Under the pieces are notes generated by a model. The model was not told the origin of the DNA and did not search any database. It saw only the letters and a program-made list of their open reading frames with translations. Made by a program: the position numbers and the translations under genes. Below are positions 1 to 8,911 of a stretch of DNA of 61,597 bases, in pieces. This stretch comes from Nitrospirales bacterium (GTDB taxonomy: Bacteria > Nitrospirota > Nitrospiria > Nitrospirales > UBA8639): contig JAJDBS010000168.1 in NCBI GenBank assembly GCA_029261235.1, positions 1 through 61,597 of the forward strand, read 5' to 3'. Every line of letters begins with the position of its first letter. Positions within the stretch are counted from its first letter, which is position 1.

Positions 1-261
1 TGCGTCAGCGAGTTTCGCAAGGCGACGCGACACTTCAGTTTTTCCGACGCCCGTTGGGCCGATCATGATGATATTTTTCGGGACAATTTCCTCACGAAGT
101 TCGGGGCTGAGCTGTTGTCGTCGCCATCGACTGCGCAGGGCGATCGCAACCATGCGCTTCGCATCTTTTTGGCCGATGACGTAGCGGTCAAGTTCAGCCA
201 CGATTTGTCGTGGTGTCATGGAATCGAGTTTTGGAGCCGAAGGAGGCGGTTGCTGTTCCAT
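1..261 (-). CDS. hslU: HslU (ClpY) ATPase subunit, N-terminal part only
   Basis: This is the first 87 codons of the AAA+ unfoldase of the HslUV protease; the rest lies beyond the window start. Translated on the minus strand it begins [20 protein letters not shown] and reaches the Walker A motif GPTGVGKTE near the edge. The family hallmarks [14 protein letters not shown], the IALRSRWRR segment and [14 protein letters not shown] are all visible. HslU unfolds substrates and feeds them into the HslV chamber in the cytoplasm. The ATG lies 3 nt after the hslV stop, so translation is probably coupled. The gene is the last visible member of a trmFO-xerC-hslV-hslU operon. Identification is firm although the ORF is incomplete. 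Confidence 0.95.
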   Translation of the reverse strand, partial: MEQQPPPSAPKLDSMTPRQIVAELDRYVIGQKDAKRMVAIALRSRWRRQQLSPELREEIVPKNIIMIGPTGVGKTEVSRRLAKLADA

Positions 262-264
262 ATG

Positions 265-801
265 TTATTTCGGTAACTCCTCAATGACAATATTATGGTT
301 GGTGTAGATATCGATGCTCCCGGCAATCTGCATGCTTTGTTCGACGATTTGTTTTGGTGTGAGCTCTGTTTGAGCCAGAAGGGCTCTGGCTGCTGCTAGG
401 GCATATGAACCTCCTGAGCCAATAGCTAAGACGCCATCTTCAGGTTCAATCACATCACCGGTTCCGGAAATAATAAAGGACTGTTCATGATTGGCGACAG
501 CGAGTAATGCTTCAAGTCGTCGAAGCACACGGTCTGTGCGCCAATCTTTTGCGAGCTCAACGGCCGCGCGCGTTAGTTGTCCACGATATTCCGCTAGCTT
601 CGCTTCAAACTTTTCAAATAATGTAAACGCATCGGCCGTGGCTCCCGCAAACCCTGCAAGGACTTGGTTTTGATGCATCGTGCGAAGTTTTCGTGCGTTG
701 CTTTTCATGACGGTTGTGCCAACGGTCACTTGGCCGTCAGAACCCATGGCAACAATAGGGCCTTTCCGCACGCAAAGAATGGTCGTGGAACGAATGATCA
801 T
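265..801 (-). CDS. hslV: HslV (ClpQ) ATP-dependent protease peptidase subunit
   Basis: Threonine peptidase subunit of HslUV, 178 aa, the usual size for the family. The N-terminus [14 protein letters not shown] implies a five-residue leader before the catalytic Thr (T6), where E. coli HslV has only Met. The GSDGQVT and [10 protein letters not shown] segments (substrate pocket and conserved Lys) and a [15 protein letters not shown] helix support the call. Its ATG overlaps the xerC stop (ATGA) and hslU starts 3 nt after its own stop, so the genes are almost certainly one transcript. Leader removal is inferred from the family. Confidence 0.97.
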   Translation of the reverse strand: MIIRSTTILCVRKGPIVAMGSDGQVTVGTTVMKSNARKLRTMHQNQVLAGFAGATADAFTLFEKFEAKLAEYRGQLTRAAVELAKDWRTDRVLRRLEALLAVANHEQSFIISGTGDVIEPEDGVLAIGSGGSYALAAARALLAQTELTPKQIVEQSMQIAGSIDIYTNHNIVIEELPK

Positions 802-1775
802 GATGGTCGTTTATCTCCTTGCGTAGGTGTGGCGATGGATGACCCCGATCGTGGATGGGCTCGATCGTAGACCGCCATGAGTTGATCTGTGGCGACGTGC
901 GTATATTTTTGCGTCGTGACCAAGGAAGCATGGCCGAGTAATTCTTGAATGGCTCGCAAATCAGCTCCCTCATCCAGCAAATGAGTGGCAAAAGAATGGC
1001 GTAGCGTATGGGGTGTGACGGATTTCGAAAAGCGGTTCCCGGCCTGCTGCTTGATCATGCGTTCGATGCTTCGCGTCGTCAATCGGCCTCCTCTTGCGTT
1101 CAAAAAGAGTGGTTGTGCCCCTGAACGAGGGGGAAGGCTGTTACTGATTTTCTTCCATTGTGATTTGCCCAGGCTCGGGAGTTGGCGTTGATAGTCGAGG
1201 ATGGCTTCGATGGCAACTGTTCCAATTGGAACTCTGCGTTCTTTTTTCCCTTTTCCGCGCAATCGCATGGCTTGACCCTCAAGATCCACGTCGTCCCAAT
1301 TTAATCCCACGAGTTCCGACACTCGAGCCCCACTCGAATAGAGGGTTTCCAGCATAGCCTGATTCCTGGCCTGGATCCATGTCTGAGCAGGTGGTGCATC
1401 TAATAGCGTCGTGGCTTCATCTTTAGTCAGAACAGTCGGGAGGTGTGTGCCGAGTCGAGGGGAACGTACAGTAGCTGCTGGATTCTTTGAAATGCGTCCC
1501 TCTTCAAGATGATAGCGAAAGAAACTCTTGAGACACGCTAATTTTCGTGCAAGGGAGGTTTTTTTCAGTCCGTGATCACTTAAGTGTTTCAAGTAGGAGC
1601 GGATATGCAGTCCATCTATGGTCTCGACGAGTGGGTTAGTTGCTGTTTGAAAGAACTGTTCTCGAATATGAGTCAAGAATTGTTGAAGGTCACCGTGGTA
1701 GTTGCGTTGGGTTTCTTCTGACGCCCCGCGTTCTAATTGCAGGTAGAGGATAAACGCTTGAATGGCGTCATTCAT
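798..1775 (-). CDS. xerC: Tyrosine recombinase XerC/XerD family
   Basis: Site-specific tyrosine recombinase, about 325 aa from the chosen start [17 protein letters not shown]. That ATG overlaps the trmFO stop (ATGA), which decides it over an upstream ATG nine codons earlier that would run into trmFO. The N-terminal SAM-like DNA-binding domain (residues about 1-95) is followed by the catalytic domain with the first Arg in [17 protein letters not shown], the [12 protein letters not shown] box, the [10 protein letters not shown] box and the nucleophile Tyr in QKYTHV. Xer recombinases resolve chromosome dimers at dif. The symbol xerC follows the trmFO-xerC-hslV-hslU order shared with Bacillus (gid-codV-codW-codX); xerC and xerD cannot be told apart from sequence alone. 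Confidence 0.93.
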   Translation of the reverse strand: MNDAIQAFILYLQLERGASEETQRNYHGDLQQFLTHIREQFFQTATNPLVETIDGLHIRSYLKHLSDHGLKKTSLARKLACLKSFFRYHLEEGRISKNPAATVRSPRLGTHLPTVLTKDEATTLLDAPPAQTWIQARNQAMLETLYSSGARVSELVGLNWDDVDLEGQAMRLRGKGKKERRVPIGTVAIEAILDYQRQLPSLGKSQWKKISNSLPPRSGAQPLFLNARGGRLTTRSIERMIKQQAGNRFSKSVTPHTLRHSFATHLLDEGADLRAIQELLGHASLVTTQKYTHVATDQLMAVYDRAHPRSGSSIATPTQGDKRPS

Positions 1776-3091
1776 TGCGAAAGACCAGATTGCCCTGTCC
1801 ATATTTGGAAGTCGGAAAGTGCTCGTTCTTGTATGGCTTGACGTTTTTTCTGCTTGTCTCGAATCGGTGTCTCGAGAGGTGGAAATATTCCAAAATTCGT
1901 GTTGATGGGTTGAAAGTGTTTTGGCTCACACGTCGTGATGTATTGGAGAAGTGCGCCATGTGCTGTGGTAGGTGGTGGCGTGACGAGCGGCTGTGCTGCT
2001 AACAGTCGTGCCGCATTCAACCCAGCCAGCCCTCCGCTGGCCGCTGCTTCCACATAGCCTTCCACGCCCACTAATTGTCCAGCGAAAAAGATGTTGGGTT
2101 GTTTCTTGAGCTGCAGGGTGTCGTTCAAGAGTATCGGGACATTGATGAACGTGTTGCGATGAATGCTTCCGCAGCGGAGGAATTCAGCCTGTTCTAACGC
2201 AGGAATCAGGCGAAACACTCTTTTTTGCTCAGGGTAGGTGAGCTTGGTTTGGAACCCGACGAGGTTATAGCAGGAGCCATGATGATTTTCTGCTCGTAAT
2301 TGTACCACGGCATACGGGCGTGTTCCGGTTTTGGGATCAATCAATCCGACTGGTTTCATTGGGCCGAAGGCCAAGGTCTTTCGTCCACGGTCGGCCATGA
2401 CTTCTATGGGTAAACATCCTTCAAAATAGGGAATGTTTTCAAATGCCTTCGGTTGGACTCGGTCAGCGTTAACGAGAGCGTCGTAGAATTGATTATAGGT
2501 TTCCTCATCCATGGGGCAATTGAGGTAGTCGGCCGTGCCTTTATCATAACGAGACGCCCGAAAAATTTTGTCCATATTCAGTGAGTCGGTATCGACAATC
2601 GGTGAGATGGCATCAAAGAAATAGAGATTTTTTGATCGTGTAAGTTGGGTGATGGCCTCAGATAACTTTGGAGAGGTTAATGGACCCGTCGCAACAATGG
2701 ACACGGCATCCTCTGGAATGTCATGGATTTCCTCACGTAGGATTCGCACATTAGGATGTTCACTTAACGTCTGTGTGATTTTTTGTGCAAAAAGGTCACG
2801 ATCAACGGCTAGTGCGGATCCCGCTGGAACTGCGACATCATCAGCCACTTTGATAATCAACGAATCGAGTTTTCGCATTTCCTGTTTGAGAATGCCAGGT
2901 GCGCTGAGGAGATCATTCGATCCTAAAGAATTTGAGCAGACGATTTCAGCGAGTTGTTCCGTCTTGTGGGCGGCTGTTTCCGTTTTCGGGCGCATTTCAT
3001 AGAGCGTGACTTTGGCTCCCTGATTCGCGGCCTGCCAGGCGGCTTCTGATCCGGCGAGTCCGCCTCCTATGATGACTACATCTTGGCGCAT
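1772..3091 (-). CDS. trmFO: TrmFO, folate/FAD-dependent tRNA (uracil-54-C5) methyltransferase
   Basis: FAD protein of 439 aa that uses methylenetetrahydrofolate to make ribothymidine-54 in tRNA. The start MRQDVVIIGGGLAGSEAAW is a GGGLAGSE dinucleotide-binding loop. TrmFO hallmarks follow: YEMRP, the catalytic-region Cys in EIVCSNSLGSND, and C-terminal FFAGQLVGVEGYVEAAASG. Length matches the family. Unlike the gammaproteobacterial S-adenosylmethionine enzyme TrmA, this is the type of Gram-positives and several deep-branching phyla. It heads the operon and ends in an ATGA overlap with xerC. Confidence 0.97.
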   Translation of the reverse strand: MRQDVVIIGGGLAGSEAAWQAANQGAKVTLYEMRPKTETAAHKTEQLAEIVCSNSLGSNDLLSAPGILKQEMRKLDSLIIKVADDVAVPAGSALAVDRDLFAQKITQTLSEHPNVRILREEIHDIPEDAVSIVATGPLTSPKLSEAITQLTRSKNLYFFDAISPIVDTDSLNMDKIFRASRYDKGTADYLNCPMDEETYNQFYDALVNADRVQPKAFENIPYFEGCLPIEVMADRGRKTLAFGPMKPVGLIDPKTGTRPYAVVQLRAENHHGSCYNLVGFQTKLTYPEQKRVFRLIPALEQAEFLRCGSIHRNTFINVPILLNDTLQLKKQPNIFFAGQLVGVEGYVEAAASGGLAGLNAARLLAAQPLVTPPPTTAHGALLQYITTCEPKHFQPINTNFGIFPPLETPIRDKQKKRQAIQERALSDFQIWTGQSGLSQ

Positions 3092-3169
3092 GGGTTTGGA
3101 CTCTTGAGTAAAAGTTAGAATAACCGAAAAAAAAGAGCGATTTAATTCTAGAAATGGCGGAAAAAGGTG

Positions 3170-3994
3170 TCAACCTTCACATGTGGTGCATCGGCCCGTC
3201 AAGGCTTTCTTTACACGGTCATGACAGTCGTTTGTCGTGGCTAAGACGCCATGAAGATTGCGAATTTCGTTGGTGCCATATTGAATGGGGTTTCCATGAA
3301 TGTCTGTGAAGCACCCTCCTGCCCCTCGTAAAATGGCTTCAGGGGCGCAGGCATCCCACGCTTTCGTATAGGGTCCAGGCTCCATATAGAGGTCAGCTCC
3401 GCCAGTGGCGATGAATCCAATTTTCAATCCGAGGCTTCCCATGGGATGTTCTTCCTGAATATTCAGGGCCTGTTTAATGGGTGACAGTTTCGGAGAGCGA
3501 TGGGATCGAGAAGCAACAAGGGTCAGTGCTGTGAGAGATTTTGCTTCTGTCGCCTGTAATGGGCGACGGCTTCCTCGATCCTCAACCCAAGCTTCTTGGT
3601 CCGTAATGCCGACGAATAGTTGGTCTTCTGTTGGCCGATAGACGATTCCTAGCTGTGATTTTGCATCGAGTGTTAAGCCAATCATGATGGAAAACTCACC
3701 ATTTTTGGCGATGAATTCCTTTGTTCCATCTAAAGGGTCCACATACCAGATCCTTCCTTTTGGCTGACAATTGGTGGGCAGAGGGCTTTCTTCGGCCACA
3801 ATAAGGTCATCAGGGAAATCGGCAGCAAGCCCCTCCACGATGAGATTGTTTGCCAGTTGATCAGCTTCAGTGACTGGGTCGTTGGCGCCTTTATAAGAAA
3901 CCGAGAAATCCTTTTGATAAATGTCCATGATGACTTGACCTGCTTTTCTGGCCAGGGTTGAAGCAACGTCGATTTCAAATGCCAAGTTTGTCAT
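3170..3994 (-). CDS. cysQ: 3'(2'),5'-bisphosphate nucleotidase CysQ
   Basis: Inositol-monophosphatase-fold phosphatase, 274 aa, expected to hydrolyse 3'-phosphoadenosine 5'-phosphate to AMP during sulfate assimilation. The metal-binding signatures are present: NDPVTEADQLAN, AEES, WYVDPLDGTKEF (DPLDGT core) and the C-terminal KAWDACAPEAIL. The gene lies 78 nt upstream of the trmFO start on the same strand, so co-transcription is possible. The C-terminus ends in a short CTTCEG tail not usual for CysQ; its role is unknown. A different small phosphatase of the same superfamily is possible but KEF after DPLDGT favours CysQ. Confidence 0.9.
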   Translation of the reverse strand: MTNLAFEIDVASTLARKAGQVIMDIYQKDFSVSYKGANDPVTEADQLANNLIVEGLAADFPDDLIVAEESPLPTNCQPKGRIWYVDPLDGTKEFIAKNGEFSIMIGLTLDAKSQLGIVYRPTEDQLFVGITDQEAWVEDRGSRRPLQATEAKSLTALTLVASRSHRSPKLSPIKQALNIQEEHPMGSLGLKIGFIATGGADLYMEPGPYTKAWDACAPEAILRGAGGCFTDIHGNPIQYGTNEIRNLHGVLATTNDCHDRVKKALTGRCTTCEG

Positions 3995-4105
3995 GGCCTA
4001 TCCTGATGAAAAATTGAAAGAATGCCATCTATCCCTTCGATGTGAGAGAATGAAGTGCGTGGTAAATGAGAGTTTGGTAATTTTCCGACAAGTTGGTGTG
4101 ATCTG

Positions 4106-4585
4106 ATGATTCGTATTGCCATTTTCGTGTTATTGCTGATTTTTATACTGGTAGCGGTAAATTTCCCTAAGTTTCGCCGCACGCTTGGGGTGACGCTTGT
4201 GGTATTGATGGGGGCAGTTGGAGTGATCATTTGGCAGGATACGCAGGAACGAGAGTTGGAATTTGAGCGGATTTCTGTGGATCAGGTCCAACTCGAAGAA
4301 ATGGAGGTTCATCCAGGATTGAATTCACGCTCTTTTGTGGTCGCTGGGCGCATTCATAATCTTGCAGAAGACTATACCATACTTTCGATTCAGCTTCAGG
4401 CGACGGTTAAAGACTGTGATGGGAAAACCTGTGAAGTCGTTGGCCAAGAGCATGCTGTTCTACCCATGGAGGTGCCAGGAGTCCAATCGAGAGATTTCTC
4501 CGTCACGATGCCTTTTTCGGTGGCACCTGAAATTAAAGGAGAAGCCGCTTGGGAATATGAAGTCTTGAAAATCAGAGCTCGGTAA
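4106..4585 (+). CDS. Small membrane protein with periplasmic domain, unknown function
   Basis: I do not recognise this 159-aa protein. Two adjacent hydrophobic segments (about residues 3-19 and 27-45) are separated by a short basic loop, NFPKFRRTLG. A soluble domain of about 110 residues follows, rich in beta-strand pattern, with a motif HNLAEDYTILSIQLQATVKDC resembling proteins that modulate lipoprotein or envelope complexes (FxLYD-like); that resemblance is weak. The gene is divergent from cysQ and sits upstream of the promoter of the oxidoreductase operon. Confidence 0.7.
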   Translation: MIRIAIFVLLLIFILVAVNFPKFRRTLGVTLVVLMGAVGVIIWQDTQERELEFERISVDQVQLEEMEVHPGLNSRSFVVAGRIHNLAEDYTILSIQLQATVKDCDGKTCEVVGQEHAVLPMEVPGVQSRDFSVTMPFSVAPEIKGEAAWEYEVLKIRAR

Positions 4586-4601
4586 GCCATGTTTTATTGA
4601 A

Positions 4602-4631
4602 TTGACAATATTTACAGGGGCTTCCTATACT
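4602..4631 (+). promoter_or_regulatory. Sigma70-type promoter of the oxidoreductase operon
   Basis: TTGACA at 4602-4607 and TATACT at 4626-4631 are separated by 18 bp, which fits a housekeeping promoter well. It would give a leader of about 190 nt before the epsilon-subunit gene. The leader contains a short hairpin (AGCCTT...AAGGCT near 4683-4700). Promoter function is inferred from the match. Confidence 0.6.
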
Positions 4632-4826
4632 TGGCTTGGTTCTTGGCCGATACATCATAGTCTAGGCCCAAAGACTCATGAAAGCCTTCTCAAAAAAGGC
4701 TAAGTATTCTTGCTGCTGGGTCTTTTTTAGTATTGAGAATTTCCCCAAACCCCATTACGATAGATTCTTTGAATGGAATGAAGGGTTTTTTGTGCACATT
4801 CTTGAACAATGGAGACGTGTAGGACG

Positions 4827-5441
4827 ATGACGACAACCTATAGAGTGATGCCCGGTCCTGAGCATTTTTTGCCTCCTTCTGCCTCATCTATGGGTATACG
4901 GTTGCCTGATCCTGGGCAAGCTCATATCCATGGGTCAATTGTTTCCGAAGAAGAAGCAATGGAACAGGCTGCCCGTGAATTTCTTGCGGCTAAGGTCCCA
5001 ACTATTTTCCCTGGTCCATTGGTATTATGGGCTTGGAATGAAAAAGCAGCCAAAAAGGCCAAAGCTGTTCGACATCTTTATGAAACGATTAAGGACAGTG
5101 TCGATCCTAAGCTTCAGCAAGCCATGCTTATTCCTATGCCGGATTATCGTCCTAAATACCCGAAAATCAATCCAGAAATTGAAATTAACCCGAATCATCC
5201 TAATCTCACGATTTGGCACAATAAAATTGATGCCTGTATGTTTGTAGGAGTGCATTGTCATCAGGCCAACCTCTCTCTTAAAATCATTCGAGGGGGAACC
5301 AGCTGTTATACTGTGGCCATGTGTGCTCAAGCAGGCCACGAAGATGCGATGCTTTCGTTTCGGGATGCAACAGCCGAAAAAATAGGGAGATTGGCTGATT
5401 GGGTTAAGAAATTGAAAGGGACTGTGCCTCCACCTGAATAA
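4827..5441 (+). CDS. 2-oxoacid:ferredoxin oxidoreductase, epsilon subunit (PorE/ForE type)
   Basis: Protein of about 204 aa, first gene of a five-gene cluster whose other members are the alpha, beta, gamma and delta chains of a pyruvate or 2-oxoglutarate:ferredoxin oxidoreductase. It resembles the extra subunit (often annotated as CO dehydrogenase beta-subunit-like) that five-subunit enzymes of Hydrogenobacter and Nitrospira carry. No cofactor motif is obvious. Conserved-looking stretches are IFPGPLVLWAWNEKAA, PNLTIWHNKIDACMFVGVHCHQANL and MCAQAGHEDAML. The ATG at 4827 follows GGAG/AGGA; an ATG at 4809 would add six residues but lacks a ribosome site. Substrate (pyruvate or 2-oxoglutarate) cannot be decided here. 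Confidence 0.8.
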   Translation: MTTTYRVMPGPEHFLPPSASSMGIRLPDPGQAHIHGSIVSEEEAMEQAAREFLAAKVPTIFPGPLVLWAWNEKAAKKAKAVRHLYETIKDSVDPKLQQAMLIPMPDYRPKYPKINPEIEINPNHPNLTIWHNKIDACMFVGVHCHQANLSLKIIRGGTSCYTVAMCAQAGHEDAMLSFRDATAEKIGRLADWVKKLKGTVPPPE

Positions 5442-5492
5442 AATTCATATATGTATTATAATCTAGAAATAATGCTAAGATCATAAAGTAAT

Positions 5493-5511
5493 GTTGATAT
5501 TCAACATCAAC
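5493..5511. promoter_or_regulatory. Imperfect palindrome before the alpha-subunit gene
   Basis: GTTGATATTCAACATCAAC is a near-perfect dyad in the unusually long 116-nt gap between the epsilon and alpha genes, just after an AT-rich stretch with a TATAAT-like box near 5455. It could be an operator or part of a second promoter. No regulator is identified. Confidence 0.35.
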
Positions 5512-5557
5512 CTAGGCAATTTCCTTCTCACCTGAAGCGTTTTATAAGGAGGTCTTT

Positions 5558-6766
5558 ATGGCCACTCAAACTTCGTTTATAGGACAAAAGAATAAAAAAG
5601 ACCAAGTCTACACCGACCCCTGGAACATGATGTTTGAGGCCGAAAGAACGCCCTCGTTTTATACTGGTAGTGAAGTCATAAAAGAAGCGGTACGTCGAGC
5701 TTCTTGTGACATGATGGTGGCGTATCCCATCACCCCACAAAGTGAAGCGGCTGCGTTATGCGGGGAACTCTTTGCTGAAGGCTACATCGGCGATTATTTT
5801 AGAGGCGAGAGTGAATTTGCGGTCATGTCGCAATGTGCTGGAGCAGCTTTTGGTGGCGCCAGGGTCTTTACCACGACGGCAGGGCCAGGGACGATGCGGG
5901 CCATGGAAAATTTCCCTATGTGGGCTGGAGCGCGGTTACCCATTCAGATGATTGTAACTTGCCGAGGCATTAACTCTCCGCTGTCGATTCAACCTGACAC
6001 CCTGGAAATTTCGTATCTCATGCAAACCGGAATGCTGGTGTGGCATGCGGAAACAGCCCAAGATTTCTATGACTGGATCCTTATGGGTTATATGGTATCG
6101 GAAGAGCCTGATGTCCATTTGCCACTGGCCTTATGCTGTGATGGGTTTTTTGTGACCCACACGAAAGATATGGTTAATCTGACTCCTACAGAAATGTGTC
6201 TGCCACCGTATGATCCTTATCGGTCACCGGTTCCATGTATGGATATGGAATGCCCTCCAGTTCGTATGATGCGAGATCCATTTGTGATGAAAAGTAACTA
6301 TATCAGCTATGCCACTCATGCAAGCTGGCAGCAAGAGGTGTGGGCGGCCATTGAGCGGTCTAGAAAACACACCATTCGCTGGATGAATGGATTGATTGAA
6401 ACTGAAAATACGGATGCTGATGTTGTTATTGTGGCTTCAGGTACAGCGGTCTCGCAAAGCCGAGAAGCGATTGCGATATTGGAAGATGAAGGTGTTAAAG
6501 TTGGGCTGGTGAAGGTCAAAACATTGCGCCCATGGCCAGGTGAGGAAATTAAAGAAGCCACCAAACATGCCAAGCATATTATTATTCCAGAGTTCAACGT
6601 AACAGGATGGCTCGCTCGTGAAGTGAGTGCCACTATTCCGAATAATGAACGAGTTCATGCAGGTCCCCATGTATGTGGTGGGATGACCATGCCGCCTGAA
6701 ATTATTGCGTCGGAGATCAAAACGGTGTTGGGCATGAAAGTCCCTGCGTTGGCTGGACGAGGCTGA
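5558..6766 (+). CDS. 2-oxoacid:ferredoxin oxidoreductase, alpha subunit (PorA/ForA type)
   Basis: Alpha chain of 402 aa. The YTGSEVIKEAVRRASCDMMV start and AYPITPQSEAA match the pyrimidine-binding transketolase-like domain I of these enzymes. GESEFAVMSQCAGAAFGGARVFTTTAGPG is the conserved loop that binds the partner's thiamine diphosphate. The C-terminal half has the domain II core DVVIVASGTAVSQSREAI and KVKTLRPWPGEEI. The start follows AAGGAGG. In Nitrospira this enzyme fixes CO2 by carboxylating acetyl-CoA or succinyl-CoA in the reverse TCA cycle using reduced ferredoxin; direction and substrate are inference. Confidence 0.92.
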   Translation: MATQTSFIGQKNKKDQVYTDPWNMMFEAERTPSFYTGSEVIKEAVRRASCDMMVAYPITPQSEAAALCGELFAEGYIGDYFRGESEFAVMSQCAGAAFGGARVFTTTAGPGTMRAMENFPMWAGARLPIQMIVTCRGINSPLSIQPDTLEISYLMQTGMLVWHAETAQDFYDWILMGYMVSEEPDVHLPLALCCDGFFVTHTKDMVNLTPTEMCLPPYDPYRSPVPCMDMECPPVRMMRDPFVMKSNYISYATHASWQQEVWAAIERSRKHTIRWMNGLIETENTDADVVIVASGTAVSQSREAIAILEDEGVKVGLVKVKTLRPWPGEEIKEATKHAKHIIIPEFNVTGWLAREVSATIPNNERVHAGPHVCGGMTMPPEIIASEIKTVLGMKVPALAGRG

Positions 6767-6832
6767 CCCTATAAATAGCATTCTGTGAGGGTATCTAGCT
6801 CTCGAACAGATCACAAAAATAAGGAGAAGCAC

Positions 6833-7750
6833 ATGAGTAAAGAACGAATAAAGATTGCAGAAGAGTTGTATGACATTATGCCTGCTGAGTACCAAGATTT
6901 GGTCAAGCGAGCAACGTACGGGAATGAGCAACGAGGATGGAAAGATATTGGGAACGCGAAGGAACTGATCGAAGAGCATTCGCTGTGTGCCGGATGCCCA
7001 GAATCGATGGCCTTTCGCTATATCTTAGCCTCCCTTCCAAACCCAGAAGATACGGTGATGGTGGGATCAACTGGCTGTACGAGTTTGGTCTTCCCGCATG
7101 TAGCTGTTCATAACATTCATTCTTTGTTTGGCAACCAAAACGCCATTGCTTCAGGGTTAAAGCGAGCTTTGAGTGTCCGGTTTCCAGATCGAGTCAAAGA
7201 TGTGGTTGTCTTGGCGGGTGATGGGGCCACCGTCGATATTGGGTTGGATATGACGCTCCAAGCCTGGTTCCGGCAAGAGAAGTTTACGACCATTTGTTTT
7301 GATAATGAACTGTATGCCAACACGGGTGGACAAGAAAGCGGCTTGATGCAAAAGGGGTTTGTTGCCAAAATGGCCCCAGTTGGAAAGTCTTTTGAAAAAG
7401 TTCGTCTGCCGGAAATTGCTCGTGAGTCTGGTTGCCACTATGTGGTGAATTGTACAGTGAGTAAGCCGAATCTGGTGGAAAAAGTCATTAAAAATGCAGT
7501 TCATATCGCTCGAGAAATTGGGCCAACATACTTGCAAATGTATACCCCTTGTATTCTTGAAATTGGGAAAAATAGCATGGAAGGGTTGCAGGAAATGCGA
7601 GATTCAGAAAAGCCTTCCGAGCGATTTGCTTATAAAGAATTTGTCAGCGAGCCGGCCAAAGAATTAATTGCTGAACTAGCCGCGAAAGAAAAAGAACGTA
7701 AAGCAGAAGCGAAAAGACAATTGGCTTCCCAAACAGTAGCAGTGGGATAA
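6833..7750 (+). CDS. 2-oxoacid:ferredoxin oxidoreductase, beta subunit (thiamine diphosphate-binding)
   Basis: Beta chain of 305 aa from the ATG at 6833, preceded by AAGGAG; an upstream in-frame start at 6785 has no ribosome site. The thiamine diphosphate/Mg motif runs from GDGATVDIGLDM to NELYANTGGQ. CAGC (in HSLCAGCPES) and GSTGC supply cysteines expected to bind the cluster next to the cofactor. A further Cys lies at MYTPCILEIG. A lysine-rich charged tail (AAKEKERKAEAKRQ) ends the protein. It acts in the cytoplasm with the alpha, gamma and delta chains. Confidence 0.93.
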   Translation: MSKERIKIAEELYDIMPAEYQDLVKRATYGNEQRGWKDIGNAKELIEEHSLCAGCPESMAFRYILASLPNPEDTVMVGSTGCTSLVFPHVAVHNIHSLFGNQNAIASGLKRALSVRFPDRVKDVVVLAGDGATVDIGLDMTLQAWFRQEKFTTICFDNELYANTGGQESGLMQKGFVAKMAPVGKSFEKVRLPEIARESGCHYVVNCTVSKPNLVEKVIKNAVHIAREIGPTYLQMYTPCILEIGKNSMEGLQEMRDSEKPSERFAYKEFVSEPAKELIAELAAKEKERKAEAKRQLASQTVAVG

Positions 7751-7767
7751 GTAAGAGGAGCGATAAC

Positions 7768-8472
7768 ATGATTTTACGTCGAATTAATATACGAATGTCT
7801 GGACTGGGAGGGCAGGGTGCCGTAACGGCGGCCCATGTCATGGCGATGGCAGCTTCCAAAGATGGCAAGTTTGCTATTTCGAATCCATTTTTTGGGGCAG
7901 AAAAACGCATGGCGCCAGCTGAGAGCTATTGCAGAATTGGACTGCGAAAAATTTACGACCGTGGTGAACTCGTGTTTCCTGATGTGATTCAAGTGTTTCA
8001 TCCTCAAGTCATTACGATGGGGAAGAGTTACACCATGCCATTTTATTCTGGGATCAAAGAGGGTGGTTTGGTTATCATTAATACTGATATGCCTCTCTTG
8101 TCCGATGAAGATGTGACCCGACTCAAAGACCTGAATGTGTCAGTCTTTAGTATTCCAGGGACCAATATCGCCATGGATGTTGCCGGGACTGAGCTGGCGA
8201 CAAACATGACCATGATTGGTTCGGTGGCAGGGATCACCAAGTGTGTCACCATGGAAGGCTTGGATTTGGCTTTGCAGGAGCGATTTGGCAAGAAATTTGT
8301 TGCATCTGGTGGTACAGCAACTCTGGACGAAGCGATTAAGAAAAAGTTTGCGAAGAAAGAAATGTTATTAAAAAAGAATTTGGATACCGTGAAGGCTTCC
8401 TATGAAATTGCAGCAGAATGGGCTGAGAAAAATCACGTGGAATTAGTGGTTGGAGAAGCTGCGGCTGCGTAA
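7768..8472 (+). CDS. 2-oxoacid:ferredoxin oxidoreductase, gamma subunit
   Basis: Gamma chain of 234 aa, with the family start INIRMSGLGGQGAVTAAHVMA (GxGGQG loop) and the internal FFGAEKRMAPAESYCRIG segment in place of the usual YGxExRGG motif. AGGAG precedes the ATG by nine bases and the gap to the beta gene is 17 nt, so translation of the operon is continuous. The domain contacts CoA in characterised enzymes. The C-terminal 60 residues are a charged helix region. Confidence 0.92.
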   Translation: MILRRINIRMSGLGGQGAVTAAHVMAMAASKDGKFAISNPFFGAEKRMAPAESYCRIGLRKIYDRGELVFPDVIQVFHPQVITMGKSYTMPFYSGIKEGGLVIINTDMPLLSDEDVTRLKDLNVSVFSIPGTNIAMDVAGTELATNMTMIGSVAGITKCVTMEGLDLALQERFGKKFVASGGTATLDEAIKKKFAKKEMLLKKNLDTVKASYEIAAEWAEKNHVELVVGEAAAA

Positions 8473-8503
8473 TACCGAGAACCTTAGCGAAGGAAAGAGA
8501 TAG

Positions 8504-8782
8504 ATGTATAATGTTGCCCTCGTAACAGATGAAAAGTGTGTCGCGAAAAAAGGCTGTCGGCTTTGCATCATGTATTGTCCGGAAGCCAATACTTTAGATC
8601 TGAATCCAGATAAAATGGTGGCGGAAGTCATTATTAATCGGTGTAAAGGGTGTGAGTTGTGTAAAGTGGTGTGTGACGCCGCTAAACATGAGGCGATTGA
8701 TATGGTCGCTGTGAATTCAGATGGGACCTTAATGGATAAGGCTGGAGAAGCCGCAGAGTTGGGTCAAGCCTATTCGGGGTAA
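8504..8782 (+). CDS. 2-oxoacid:ferredoxin oxidoreductase, delta subunit (2x[4Fe-4S] ferredoxin)
   Basis: Ferredoxin-like chain of 92 aa. The first cluster site is C..KKGCRLCIMYCPEA and the second CKGCELCKVVCDAAKH, each with four cysteines, so two [4Fe-4S] clusters are expected. It passes electrons between external ferredoxin and the catalytic core. A GAAGGAAAGAG ribosome site precedes it, and a strong terminator follows 16 nt after its stop, so it is the last gene of the operon. Confidence 0.92.
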   Translation: MYNVALVTDEKCVAKKGCRLCIMYCPEANTLDLNPDKMVAEVIINRCKGCELCKVVCDAAKHEAIDMVAVNSDGTLMDKAGEAAELGQAYSG

Positions 8783-8798
8783 ACTCTTTTATTTGATA

Positions 8799-8847
8799 AG
8801 CCCTGCGATGTTTCTCTTAGTAGATGAAGATCGCAGGGCTTTTTTTT
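8799..8847 (+). terminator. Rho-independent terminator of the oxidoreductase operon
   Basis: Arms AGCCCTGCGAT (8799-8809) and ATCGCAGGGCT (8830-8840) pair perfectly over 11 bp and run into eight T residues. Confidence 0.93.
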
Positions 8848-8911
8848 GATCTTGGCCATAGTTAATAGCTGAAAAATTTGCCTGACAGATGTTCAGGAGA
8901 GGAACGCCATA

